Assembly (NCBI RefSeq): GCF_000576305.1
Contig: NZ_BAVZ01000015.1
Coordinates: 30,733-94,732 of the forward strand
Source: Paenibacillus pini JCM 16418
GTDB taxonomy: Bacteria > Bacillota > Bacilli > Paenibacillales > Paenibacillaceae
DNA: 64,000 nt
Reading direction: 5' to 3'
The notes beneath the pieces are model-generated. The model saw nothing but the letters and a program-made list of their open reading frames with translations, searched no databases and was not told the origin of the DNA. How positions within the stretch are numbered: the first letter of the stretch is position 1; the number at the start of each line of letters is the position of its first letter. The translations under genes were made by a program, and so were the position numbers. Of the stretch, positions 56,365 through 64,000 are shown one piece after another.

Positions 56365-57039
56365 TTGGATATCCAGATTTTATACATTGAAGACGACGTC
56401 GAAATTGGTAAATGGGTTCAGCTCGATTTAACTGAGCGCGGATATAAGGTGATTTGGTTAAAAAGCGGCGAGCAAGCTGTTGAACATGCAGCTGAATCAA
56501 GGCTGGTTATTCTCGATGTAATGCTACCCGGACTCGATGGGTTTACGGTCGGACAGCGGCTAAAGAAGGCCTATCCAGATATTCCAATTCTCATGTTATC
56601 TGCAAGAACTTCCATTGACGATAAGCTTGAAGGGCTACAGTTCGCCGATGATTATGTAACCAAACCATTTCATCCAGATGAACTTGCCGCGCGGATCGAG
56701 GTATTGCTACGCCGTTCAGGCTCTTATACCGCGGAGCCGCTTGAACTCAAGCATTTATCGGTCTATGAACAAGAGAAACGGATCATGAACAGGGATACAG
56801 GTGAAGAAATTGTGCTAACAGGCAAGCAGTTTCAAATATTCACCTATTTGCTGCGCCACTTGGGTCAAATTCTGACCAAAGAGCAAATTTACGAAGGTGT
56901 TTGGGGCGAACCCTACTTAGATGGTGACAAGACGCTTATGGTACATATTCGTTATTTGCGTGAGAAGCTGGAGCGAGATCCTAGTGCACCTGAAGTTATT
57001 GAGACGATTCGCGGTGTCGGTTACCGGGTACGAGCATGA
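56365..57039 (+). CDS. OmpR-family response regulator of the adjacent kinase and ABC unit
   Basis: About 224 residues from TTG 56365 (AGGGGTGA seven bases upstream). Receiver: IEDDVEIGKW acidic pair, VILDVMLPGLDG phosphoacceptor, DYVTKPFHPDEL lysine. The winged helix ends IETIRGVGYRVRA. Overlaps the kinase start by 4 bp. It most likely controls the downstream ABC genes, whose promoter region (58482-58560) lies after the kinase. Confidence 0.9.
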   Translation: MDIQILYIEDDVEIGKWVQLDLTERGYKVIWLKSGEQAVEHAAESRLVILDVMLPGLDGFTVGQRLKKAYPDIPILMLSARTSIDDKLEGLQFADDYVTKPFHPDELAARIEVLLRRSGSYTAEPLELKHLSVYEQEKRIMNRDTGEEIVLTGKQFQIFTYLLRHLGQILTKEQIYEGVWGEPYLDGDKTLMVHIRYLREKLERDPSAPEVIETIRGVGYRVRA

Positions 57040-58481
57040 AGAATAAAGGGAGGATTGCGCGGTTTCGAAGTTCATTGTTATATCGTTATTTATTCATTAT
57101 ATTAATCGCTTTGCTCTTTGTTCCGATTGTATTTCCGGTGACATTAATTGCATACGGACTTTTCCAAGGAACTGTTATAAATCCATCATCTAGTACAAGT
57201 GTAGAGAACCCCTATGTATCCAAGGGGAACTTGGAGAAAACGTGGCATGAAGAGGCGCTCAAGCTTGCTTACGCTTCAGATATTCAAATCGAAGCAAAAA
57301 TTCGAGAACTAAAGAAGAAATACAGTAAAGCTAATCTATTCTGGGTTGATCAGCAAGGGAAGACGCGAATTCAGCTGCCAGTACAGCCTAGCCTTCCTGA
57401 GATTTGGAGTGCATCTTACTCTATTGATTATATGAAGACTAGAAGCGCCTCAAGTGTATACGCTGTCGTTGCATTCATCGGTGATAAACCTTCTGTAGGT
57501 AGGGGATTCATGGTCTTTGAGATACCCTATTCGGTGACAGAGGTAAGGCAACAAAGCAATAATTCGTTAAACGGGATTATGATTTATATCTTGTTATTTC
57601 TCTTATTTTTTATCGGATTCATTGTGGTTTCATGGCTTTTCTTTGTACGGATACGTAAACGGCTGCTCCGTCTAGAAGCTGCTATGACACTAAGCCGGGG
57701 GGAAGGTCTCCCCCAGCCGATTAAGGTGAAGAGATTAGATGAGATTGGTCAGCTAGAGAATGCATTTAATGGAATGGTGTTACAGCTGAGTAGTAGTTTA
57801 CAACGGGAGCGGGAGGAAGAAGGGTTACGCAAACGATTGATAGCTAATTTATCTCATGATTTACGGACTCCGCTGACAGTCATACGTAGTCATATGTATT
57901 CTATGCAAAAGGAACCTCTCTCGGATCAAGGAAGAGAGCTGCTGCAACTGACTGAGTCCAAAATCAGTGATTTAAGCGGACTGATTGATAATCTACTTTC
58001 GTACAATCTGCTAACCAGTGGAAAATACAAGCTAACGCCGGAGCGAATGGATGTACTTCGACTGGTACGTGAGAGTGCTGCTGCTTGGTATCCACTGTGG
58101 GAGAAGGAGCAATTCGAGGTAGATATTCAAGTGCAGGATGAGCCGTTATACTGGTGGATTGATGCGCAGTGGTTCCGGCGTATTCTAGACAATCTATTTC
58201 AAAACATACTCCGCCATGCGCATGATGGCAAATATATCGGAGTGTATACGGAATCACTACCAAATGGCAGCCTTGCAGTTGTTATTATAGATCATGGAGC
58301 AGGCATGGATGCTTCTATAGCAAGGGAAAAGCCAGAATTGGGCGAGGGCTCCACGACAGCCCATGGGGCTGGAATAGGCCTTGCGATAGTGGAATTTTTG
58401 ACTCGTGAAATGGAAATCGCACTAGACATCCGCAGCTCTGCCGAAGGTACTCGCGTATATCTATATCCCGCAGTTTACTGA
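57036..58481 (+). CDS. Sensor histidine kinase
   Basis: 481 residues: membrane helix at ~18-46, extracellular sensor to ~185, second helix at ~186-207, HAMP, HisKA with LIANLSHDLRTPLTVIRSH, HATPase with LDNLFQNILRHAHDG and DHGAGMD. The final G2 box GAGIGLAIVEF is present. The long sensor distinguishes it from the short BceS type. Partner of the regulator it overlaps. Confidence 0.9.
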   Translation: MKNKGRIARFRSSLLYRYLFIILIALLFVPIVFPVTLIAYGLFQGTVINPSSSTSVENPYVSKGNLEKTWHEEALKLAYASDIQIEAKIRELKKKYSKANLFWVDQQGKTRIQLPVQPSLPEIWSASYSIDYMKTRSASSVYAVVAFIGDKPSVGRGFMVFEIPYSVTEVRQQSNNSLNGIMIYILLFLLFFIGFIVVSWLFFVRIRKRLLRLEAAMTLSRGEGLPQPIKVKRLDEIGQLENAFNGMVLQLSSSLQREREEEGLRKRLIANLSHDLRTPLTVIRSHMYSMQKEPLSDQGRELLQLTESKISDLSGLIDNLLSYNLLTSGKYKLTPERMDVLRLVRESAAAWYPLWEKEQFEVDIQVQDEPLYWWIDAQWFRRILDNLFQNILRHAHDGKYIGVYTESLPNGSLAVVIIDHGAGMDASIAREKPELGEGSTTAHGAGIGLAIVEFLTREMEIALDIRSSAEGTRVYLYPAVY

Positions 58482-58565
58482 AATACGGAGAAATTTTAAA
58501 CCAAATTTAAACTTGGGACGACTCTGTTTTAACCTTGGGGCGGTAAGATAGTTCATGAGGTGATT

Positions 58566-59482
58566 ATGGTGAGTGAACTCGTCATTCAGACAAGAAATTT
58601 AAATAAAAAATATCGCGGTAGATATGCCGTAAATAATTTGAACTTAGAAATAGCTAAAGGGGAAATTTATGGTTTTCTTGGTCCCAATGGGCTGGTAAGA
58701 CTACAACGATCCGTATGCTGCTTGGACTCATACGTCCATCTCAAGGTAGCATCCATCTATTCGGCAAAGACTTGAAAAAGGAGAAGCTGAACATTCTGCG
58801 TAAAGTTGGCTCCTTGGTTGAATATCCTTCTAACTATGGGCATCTGACAGCCGTTCAGAATTTAGAGGCGATACGCCGCATATTGGATGTACCCAAATCG
58901 CGAATTGATGAAGTGCTAGACATTGTACAGCTAACTAAAGAAGCAAAGCGTCCAGTAAAAGGCTATTCGCTCGGTATGAAACAACGCCTTGGGATAGCAA
59001 GCGCTCTACTGGGAAGCCCTGAGCTACTTATCCTTGATGAGCCTACGAATGGCCTAGATCCCGCTGGAATTCATGAAATACGGGAACTGATTCGCAGTAT
59101 GCCGAAGCAGCACGGAATTACCGTGCTGGTATCAAGTCACTTACTTTCTGAAGTGGAGCAGATGGCCGGAACCGTCGGCATTATCCGAGAAGGTGTCATG
59201 GTGTTCCAGGATACCATTCATAACCTACAGCAGCAGGCGGCTGGTGGATTCCAGCTTAAGGTATCTAACCCGCAGGAGGCATTACAGTTAATTCATGCTG
59301 AAGGTTATAGTGGGGAGCTGAATAAAGGGGCATTGATGTTGACCAAAATGAGTGATCAACAGATTGCTAATGTGATTAAAAGACTCGTGGATAACCATCA
59401 TGACATCTACCGTGTAGAGGAGAACCGCAAATCGCTTGAGGATATTTTCATGCAGGTTATCGGACAGGGAGGCATCTTATGA
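58566..59482 (+). CDS. ABC transporter ATPase, BcrA/LanF-like, frameshift in Walker A
   Basis: Start ATG 58566 or GTG 58569 behind GAGGTGAT. The first frame breaks exactly in Walker A (GPNG, then one G missing from GGGG near 58690); restoring it gives GPNGAGKTTTIRMLLGLIRP. Then KGYSLGMKQRLGIASALLGS (signature), LLILDEPTNGLDPAG (Walker B) and VLVSSHLLSEVEQ (H-loop). Repaired ~305 residues. First gene of a three-gene exporter. Confidence 0.85.
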
Positions 59483-60191
59483 TGCTTGGACGCGCGTTGT
59501 CGGCAGACTTTCTTAAAATGCGTAGGAAGGGCATATGGTTTCTAGCCTTTCTAGGTCCTGTTGGACTGCTTGCGATGCAGGCACTTGATTTTGGGCTGCG
59601 CTATGATTATATGATGGAGTTAAACGCTTCTGATTTGTGGGGAGCTCTTATTCAACAGCTATCTTTCTTTGTACCTTTGGCCTTATTCATGGGTTCGACG
59701 TTAATTGCATCTTTAATTGCTAACGTAGAGCATCAGTCTGGTTCATGGAAACAGCTACTGGCATTACCTATATCACGTTCGGCTGTATTTACCTCCAAGT
59801 ATCTATTAGGAGTTATTGTACTACTGATATCCTGTTTACTACTTTCGGGAGGCACCATAATATTAGGTTTAGCTTTGAAGTTTAAGGCAGAGATTCCAAT
59901 ACAGCAGTTATTGAGCTTTACGTTTCTACCCCTCTTAGCGGCATTACCGCTTTTGGCATTTCAACTATGGTTGTCCCTGATCATTAAGAATCAGGCGCTG
60001 CCCGTTACCATTGGTATTACGGCGTCCATTGCATCTCTTTTTTCTGGGAATTTTCCAGCCTTCGTCCCTTTGACGTGGCCTACTTACTCCATCATGGATT
60101 CGGCGACTAAGCAGTTATTGCTGGTGTTGTACTAGGATTATGCATCTGGATTGCTGGACTCAGCCATTTCCGTCGAAAGGATGTGGAGTAA
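59479..60191 (+). CDS. ABC-2 type permease, LanE/G-like, frameshift near the end
   Basis: ATG 59479 overlaps the ATPase stop. Six hydrophobic helices, with the opening LSADFLKMRRKGIWFLAFLG and the loop HQSGSWKQLLALPISRSAVF typical of lantibiotic-immunity permeases. A T is missing near 60118, after which AGVVLGLCIWIAGLSHFRRK and the stop at 60191 follow. Repaired ~237 residues. Confidence 0.8.
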
Positions 60192-60192
60192 C

Positions 60193-60942
60193 ATGAGCAG
60201 CATGTTAAGAGTTCTGTCGGCAGAGAGATTAAAGATGTCTCGATCGTATATGGTACTTCTTATGTTTATTAGCCCAATCCTTGCCTTCATTATAGGTTTA
60301 TTATCAGAGGTAGGGGATACCCCTCAGCCGTGGATTGCACTACTGGGTTCATTAAGTATGCTTCACGCGATGCTCTTTATGCCAATTATGTCGGGTATAT
60401 TTGCAGCCTTTATATGTCGTTATGAGCATGCGGGAGGGGGATGGAAGCAGTTACTTGTACTTCCCGTGACTCGTACGGGAGTCTATGTTGCTAAATTTAC
60501 GGTGATTGCTTTGCTTCTGGCTATGATGCAGCTGTTATTTCTAGCTGCCATAGTAATTCTAGGATTCATTAAAGGAATTCATGATCCATTTCCGTGGGAT
60601 ATCTTTGCCCGCAGTATCATTGGTGGTTGGGTAGCATGCTTACCGCTTGCTGCGTTGCAGCTTGCTGTATCTCTGATGTGGAATAGCTTTGCCGCACCGC
60701 TTGCGCTGAATGTCATGTTAACCATACCCAATATGTTGGTCATTAACTCCGCAACATACGGCCCCTATTATCCTTGGGCGCAGCCTTTCCTAGCTACGCT
60801 TCCTGGAGAAAGCACCATATATGGTAATGATCCATTTGGGGCATTCAATCTTCCTTTTGAAAGTTTGATGATTACCGTCGTGGGTAGCTTTATTGTCTTC
60901 TTCACTGCGGGGTGGCTATACTTCAGACGTAAAGAAGTGTAG
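60193..60942 (+). CDS. ABC-2 type permease, second LanE/G-like subunit
   Basis: About 249 residues from ATG 60193, one base after the repaired stop of the previous gene; upstream ATGs belong to that gene. Same fold as its neighbour: LSAERLKMSRSYMVLLMFIS, and EHAGGGWKQLLVLPVTRTGV. Together with the ATPase and the other permease it resembles LanFEG, which removes lantibiotics from the membrane. No lantibiotic biosynthesis genes are nearby, so a defensive role against foreign peptides is inferred. Confidence 0.8.
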   Translation: MSSMLRVLSAERLKMSRSYMVLLMFISPILAFIIGLLSEVGDTPQPWIALLGSLSMLHAMLFMPIMSGIFAAFICRYEHAGGGWKQLLVLPVTRTGVYVAKFTVIALLLAMMQLLFLAAIVILGFIKGIHDPFPWDIFARSIIGGWVACLPLAALQLAVSLMWNSFAAPLALNVMLTIPNMLVINSATYGPYYPWAQPFLATLPGESTIYGNDPFGAFNLPFESLMITVVGSFIVFFTAGWLYFRRKEV

Positions 60943-60980
60943 GAAGTTTGATAGAGGTGTGATTAGGGTAAGTTACAGGA

Positions 60981-61013
60981 AGGGCGTCCCCGGGATCGGA
61001 GGCGCCTTTTTCT
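60981..61013 (+). terminator. Terminator of the TCS-ABC unit
   Basis: GGCGTCC.../...GGAGGCGCC stem with one bulge and a G-T pair, then TTTTTC. Confidence 0.75.
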
Positions 61014-61156
61014 TGTTCAATCCCTTGCCGATCATACTAAGTATCGAGGTCGTGCTTTACAGCCTCACGTTTACCGTTCTACTTTTAAGGTTATACATAT
61101 GGCATGATGCTTTACATGAAAATAAAAAACATTTAATACTAAAGGAGGAAATAACC

Positions 61157-61561
61157 ATGGAAAACAATATGACGAGTATGACGAAAGTTCAAACCGTAAA
61201 TAGTGCAGGTGATGTCCGGGCGCAGGTGAACAAATTTATGTCCGAAGGATACAACGAAGATCGTATTTTTGTTCTTGCTCATGATAAGGACAGAACTGAC
61301 CGTGTAGCTGAGCAAACCAATACAGAGCAAATCGGAATGAATGAAGAAGGCGTGGGCACGGCGATTGCTAATATCTTTCGTTCCCGAGGAGATGAACTGC
61401 GGGCGAAGATGAGATCCATGGGAATCTCCGAAGAAGAAGCAAACCGTCTGGAAGAAGAGATGGATACGAATAAAATTGTCGTAATCGCTTGGGGGGGTAA
61501 AGAGTTCAATAACGACGATTTTGATTCGACGATTACCTATTATCCATACATGATTATCTAA
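61157..61561 (+). CDS. General stress protein 17M-like (YflT)
   Basis: About 134 residues from ATG 61157 with AAAGGAGG nine bases upstream. KVQTVNSAGDVRAQVNKFMS, RIFVLAHDKDRTDRVAEQTN and GISEEEANRLEEEM are characteristic of the YflT family, small soluble heat- and general-stress proteins of unknown activity. No sigma-B promoter match is obvious upstream. A perfect terminator follows. Confidence 0.85.
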   Translation: MENNMTSMTKVQTVNSAGDVRAQVNKFMSEGYNEDRIFVLAHDKDRTDRVAEQTNTEQIGMNEEGVGTAIANIFRSRGDELRAKMRSMGISEEEANRLEEEMDTNKIVVIAWGGKEFNNDDFDSTITYYPYMII

Positions 61562-61575
61562 TGTGAAATATACTT

Positions 61576-61626
61576 ACAATAAAAGGAGCTTGCCTCAGTA
61601 TCTCTGAGGCAAGCTCCTTTTATTGT
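61576..61626. terminator. Long perfect intrinsic terminator
   Basis: ACAATAAAAGGAGCTTGCC and GGCAAGCTCCTTTTATTGT are exact inverted arms with an inner TCAG/CTGA extension. Confidence 0.95.
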
Positions 61627-61843
61627 GAAGTGAAATAGCTCAGACGTGTAAAGAATTTATCTCTAAATAGGAGCTACATTTTAAAATAAATTCGGGTGGA
61701 CGGTCTAGATTTCATGAAATTGCTCCTTCATATAAAATACATATATTATAATGGAAAATTTTATACTATTATTCTAAAATGATATACATTAAGAAAAGGA
61801 AAAGGAAGAGCATAACCTTTACCGGTAAATCGAGGTGCTAAAC

Positions 61844-62405
61844 ATGATAATTAATACACTATTTGAACAATCGCCCATTTTAGAAACACAACGTTTGGTG
61901 TTAAGAAAATTGAATGTAGATGATGCGGGTGATTATTATGAGTTCGCATCTAACCCGGCTGTTACGAGATTCACGATTTGGAATACGCATACGTCCATTG
62001 AAGATTCAATAGGACCTCCGAAATGTGATAGCAAACTATGAAAACCACATCGCATACCATTGGGGTATCCTTAACAAGGAAACAAACCAGATTATTGGAA
62101 GAACCGGATTCGTTAGTTTGGATGAAGTGCATAAACGAGCAGAAATTGGATTTGCATTGTCGTATGATTTTTGGAGCAAAGGCATCATTACGGAAGCTAC
62201 AGAAGTCATTATTAAATATGGATTTGAAGAATTAGGATTAAATCGAATCGAAGGTAGATGTAATTTTGATAATTTAGGTTCAGCTCAAGTCATGAGGAAG
62301 TTAGGAATGACCTTGGAAGGAACACTACGAGAACAATTAAATATTAAGGGGGAATTCGTAGACCAATTGATGTTTTCAATCCTTAGAAGAGAATATAATC
62401 GTTAG
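61844..62405 (+). CDS. GNAT N-acetyltransferase, RimJ/RimL type, one frameshift
   Basis: ATG 61844 after GAGGTG. ILETQRLVLRKLNVDDAGDY is the RimJ/L opening. Near 62010 one G too many breaks the frame (TCAATAGGACC); removing it gives SIDLRNVIANYENHIAYHWG. The acetyl-CoA loop region reads FWSKGIITEATEVIIKYGFE and the end LNRIEGRCNFDNLGSAQVMR. Repaired ~186 residues. Substrate unknown. Confidence 0.8.
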
Positions 62406-62549
62406 AAATGGTATTGGTTTAATTTTAAGAGCCCCGAGATGTTGTAATAGCATGCTTATGAATAGTTACCTACCGAGAGTTTAGAGAAGACAGGAGAAAG
62501 TGAATGGCATACCGAAAATAGATGGATCGTAGTTAAATAGGAGGGGGTT

Positions 62550-63287
62550 ATGCGATTGTTAGACGATTTCGATAAGGTGGATATAGGAGATTATTTTGAT
62601 ATTAATGGAATCATGCCTGAACATGTTGCTATTATAATGGATGGAAATAGTTATTGGGCGAACATAAGAGAATTACCCCCTCCCTCTGGATATTATGCTG
62701 GAATGAAGAATATGAAGGAAATGATTTCTATTCAGATTAATATAAAGTGTCTTACTTTATATGCTTTCACTTCTAATTATTTAATGAATTCTAAATATGC
62801 AACGGACTATCTCATTCATTTACCTAAGCTATTTTACGAAGATGGAATGATTAATAGATTTATACATAATAATGTTCGTCTCCGCTTTATTGGTAATCTA
62901 GATCGTTATCCCAAAGAAATTCAGGAAATGATACTTGAGCCTGATAGTTTAAGTGAAGGAAACGAAGGAATGATTGTGAATTTTGCGATAGATTACGGTG
63001 GTCGTTCAGATATTATTGAAGCAATGCATAGATGTATAAGTAGCAAGGGGTTTATAATTGAAGATTTGACAGAAGAGATATTTGAATCCTATTTATATAC
63101 TAATGATTGCTTAGCGCCAGATTTATTAATTAGGACAATTGGTGAACACCAAATGAGCAATTTGTTGCTGTGGCAATCTTCTAAGTCTGAACTGTGGCAT
63201 ACCCCAACGTTGTGGCCCGATTTTAATGAACGACTTCTCTACGAGGCTATCGGGGAATTTCAAAAGCGTAGAATAAATATGAGATAA
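62550..63287 (+). CDS. Diverged cis-prenyltransferase (UppS-like) paralogue
   Basis: 245 residues from ATG 62550 (GGAGGGGG). Family blocks are present but altered: HVAIIMDGNSYWANIRELPP (normal HVAIIMDGNGRWA), LTLYAFTSNYLMNSKYATDY (normal LTLYAFSTENW), RTIGEHQMSNLLLW and LWPDF. The Asp of MDGN and the RTxGExxxSN block needed for catalysis and diphosphate binding remain; the GRW residues do not. It may make a different chain length or lack activity. Single gene near a spore-surface gene; no dxr/cdsA neighbours as found with true uppS. Confidence 0.75.
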   Translation: MRLLDDFDKVDIGDYFDINGIMPEHVAIIMDGNSYWANIRELPPPSGYYAGMKNMKEMISIQINIKCLTLYAFTSNYLMNSKYATDYLIHLPKLFYEDGMINRFIHNNVRLRFIGNLDRYPKEIQEMILEPDSLSEGNEGMIVNFAIDYGGRSDIIEAMHRCISSKGFIIEDLTEEIFESYLYTNDCLAPDLLIRTIGEHQMSNLLLWQSSKSELWHTPTLWPDFNERLLYEAIGEFQKRRINMR

Positions 63288-63314
63288 ATTAATTAGTGAG
63301 ATGAATAGTTAAGG

Positions 63315-63349
63315 AAAAGAACCTGTTGCTTTGGCAACGGGTTCTTTTT
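63315..63349 (+). terminator. Intrinsic terminator
   Basis: AAAGAACC-TGTTGC-TTTG-GCAAC-GGGTTCTTTTTG hairpin. Confidence 0.9.
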
Positions 63350-63451
63350 GTGTGATTAGCATGCTTTAAAGGAGAGGGACAGGGGCAATCGCCGTTCCAA
63401 TAATGGAGTGTATTTAATATAAAGTATTGAACTGAGGAGGAAGAATATGAA

Positions 63452-64000
63452 ATGAAAAAGAAAAATTTGCAAAACCTAACAATAGTAAGAGGGGTCTATG
63501 GCTCCTATAATGAAAATTCGAATGATCTTCGAGATGGCCATAGAGGAAGAAAAATACTTATTGTTAAAGGTCCGACAGGCCCGGAGGGCCCTGCAGGAGT
63601 ACCAGGTGTTCCTGGTGTTCCCGGAGTACCGGGAGTACCGGGTGTTCCTGGGGTGCCTGGCGTTCCTGGTGTTCCAGGTGTTCCAGGTGTGCCAGGTGTG
63701 CCAGGAGTATCTGGGGTGACTGGAGTAACAGGCGTAACGGGCGTGACTGGTGTGACAGGAGTCACAGGAGTCACAGGTGTAACGGGTGTGACTGGTGTGA
63801 CAGGAGTAACTGGAGTCACAGGTGTAACGGGCGTGACTGGTGTGACAGGAGTTACGGGAGCAACTGGAGTTACAGGCGCAACTGGACTGAATGGAGTCAC
63901 CGGAGCAACCGGACTGAATGGAGTCACAGGAGCCACTGGATTGAGTGGAGTTACGGGAGCTACTGGATTGAGTGGAGTTACGGGTGCGACTGGAGTGAGT
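63452..64000 (+). CDS. Collagen-like protein, 3' partial
   Basis: ATG 63452 after GAGGAGG; open to the window edge (183 codons seen). A ~40-residue basic N-terminus (MKKKNLQNLTIVRGVYGSYN) leads into GXY repeats of extreme regularity: a block of GVP triplets, then GVT triplets, then GVT-GAT-GLN/GLS blocks. At DNA level three copies of a 45-bp unit (five GVT triplets) run from about 63734 to 63860. Proline-bearing then threonine-bearing triplets suggest a stiff stem followed by a glycosylated segment. Probably a spore-surface filament protein. Confidence 0.85.
   Translation, partial: MKKKNLQNLTIVRGVYGSYNENSNDLRDGHRGRKILIVKGPTGPEGPAGVPGVPGVPGVPGVPGVPGVPGVPGVPGVPGVPGVPGVSGVTGVTGVTGVTGVTGVTGVTGVTGVTGVTGVTGVTGVTGVTGVTGVTGATGVTGATGLNGVTGATGLNGVTGATGLSGVTGATGLSGVTGATGVS

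Noticed and set aside
56365..60942. Lantibiotic biosynthesis cluster
   Set aside because: No precursor peptide, LanB/C/M or protease gene was found around the LanFEG-like genes.
60893..61156. N-terminal extension of the YflT-like protein
   Set aside because: The extension runs back through the terminator and the end of the ABC gene; ATG 61157 has a perfect ribosome site.
63505..63936. Minus-strand TPVTP-repeat ORF opposite the second collagen-like gene
   Set aside because: It is the reverse complement of the GVT/GVP codons and lacks a start signal.
1..64000. rRNA or tRNA genes
   Set aside because: I looked for conserved tRNA TTCRANYC arms and rRNA blocks in the intergenic regions and saw none that I could support.

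Overview
The window reads as the chromosome of a low-to-mid GC, endospore-forming Firmicute of the Paenibacillus type. This is inferred from the gene families, not from a marker gene: no rRNA or tRNA was seen. Supporting features are strong AGGAGG-type ribosome sites with many TTG/GTG starts, a CsoR-CopZ-CopA copper operon, YcnJ/YcnI, a YdjO-like cold-inducible protein, maltose phosphorylase with beta-phosphoglucomutase, and two collagen-like genes of the kind found on spore surfaces.

Layout. 1-5.1 kb: the end of an unidentified gene, a structured intergenic region, five 41-bp hairpin repeats, and a two-gene GTPase/GTPase-associated protein unit of the kind proposed to act in biological conflict. 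5.2-15 kb: DoxX, an ArsR-controlled MFS exporter with duplicated operators, an ECF sigma/anti-sigma pair, a SRPBCC-DoxX/DUF4166/YndJ operon and an HssRS-like two-component system. 15-22.7 kb: cold shock and copper genes (uptake ycnJ-ycnI; efflux csoR-copZ-copA). 22.8-35.7 kb: housekeeping genes (exoA, MFS, nitroreductase, TatD-like), a TPP-riboswitch thiamine-precursor ABC operon, a LysM-anchored nucleotidase and an EAL protein. 35.9-40.1 kb: maltose phosphorylase operon with its LacI-family regulator and operators. 40.3-41.8 kb: small XRE and PadR regulators with clear palindromic operators. About 41.8-50.9 kb is an AT-rich accessory island: decayed secreted-protein duplicates, a damaged tyrosine recombinase, and two further recombinase 3' ends separated by orphan genes, including one candidate defence gene. 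51-64 kb: collagen-like genes, a second ECF sigma/anti-sigma pair, a GH13 neopullulanase, a TCS plus three-gene ABC unit resembling lantibiotic-immunity transporters, a YflT-like stress protein, an acetyltransferase and a diverged cis-prenyltransferase paralogue.

A window-wide feature changes how the annotation should be read. At least 18 single-indel frameshifts interrupt about 14 otherwise intact genes. Most are a base missing from a short homopolymer, and the correct protein resumes immediately in the next frame. This looks much more like uncorrected sequencing error than biology, so such genes are given here as single spans with the break located. A few in-frame stop codons (sigma factor at 8.8 kb, DUF2812 remnant at 41.6 kb, secreted protein at 42.5 kb) are not explained by indels.
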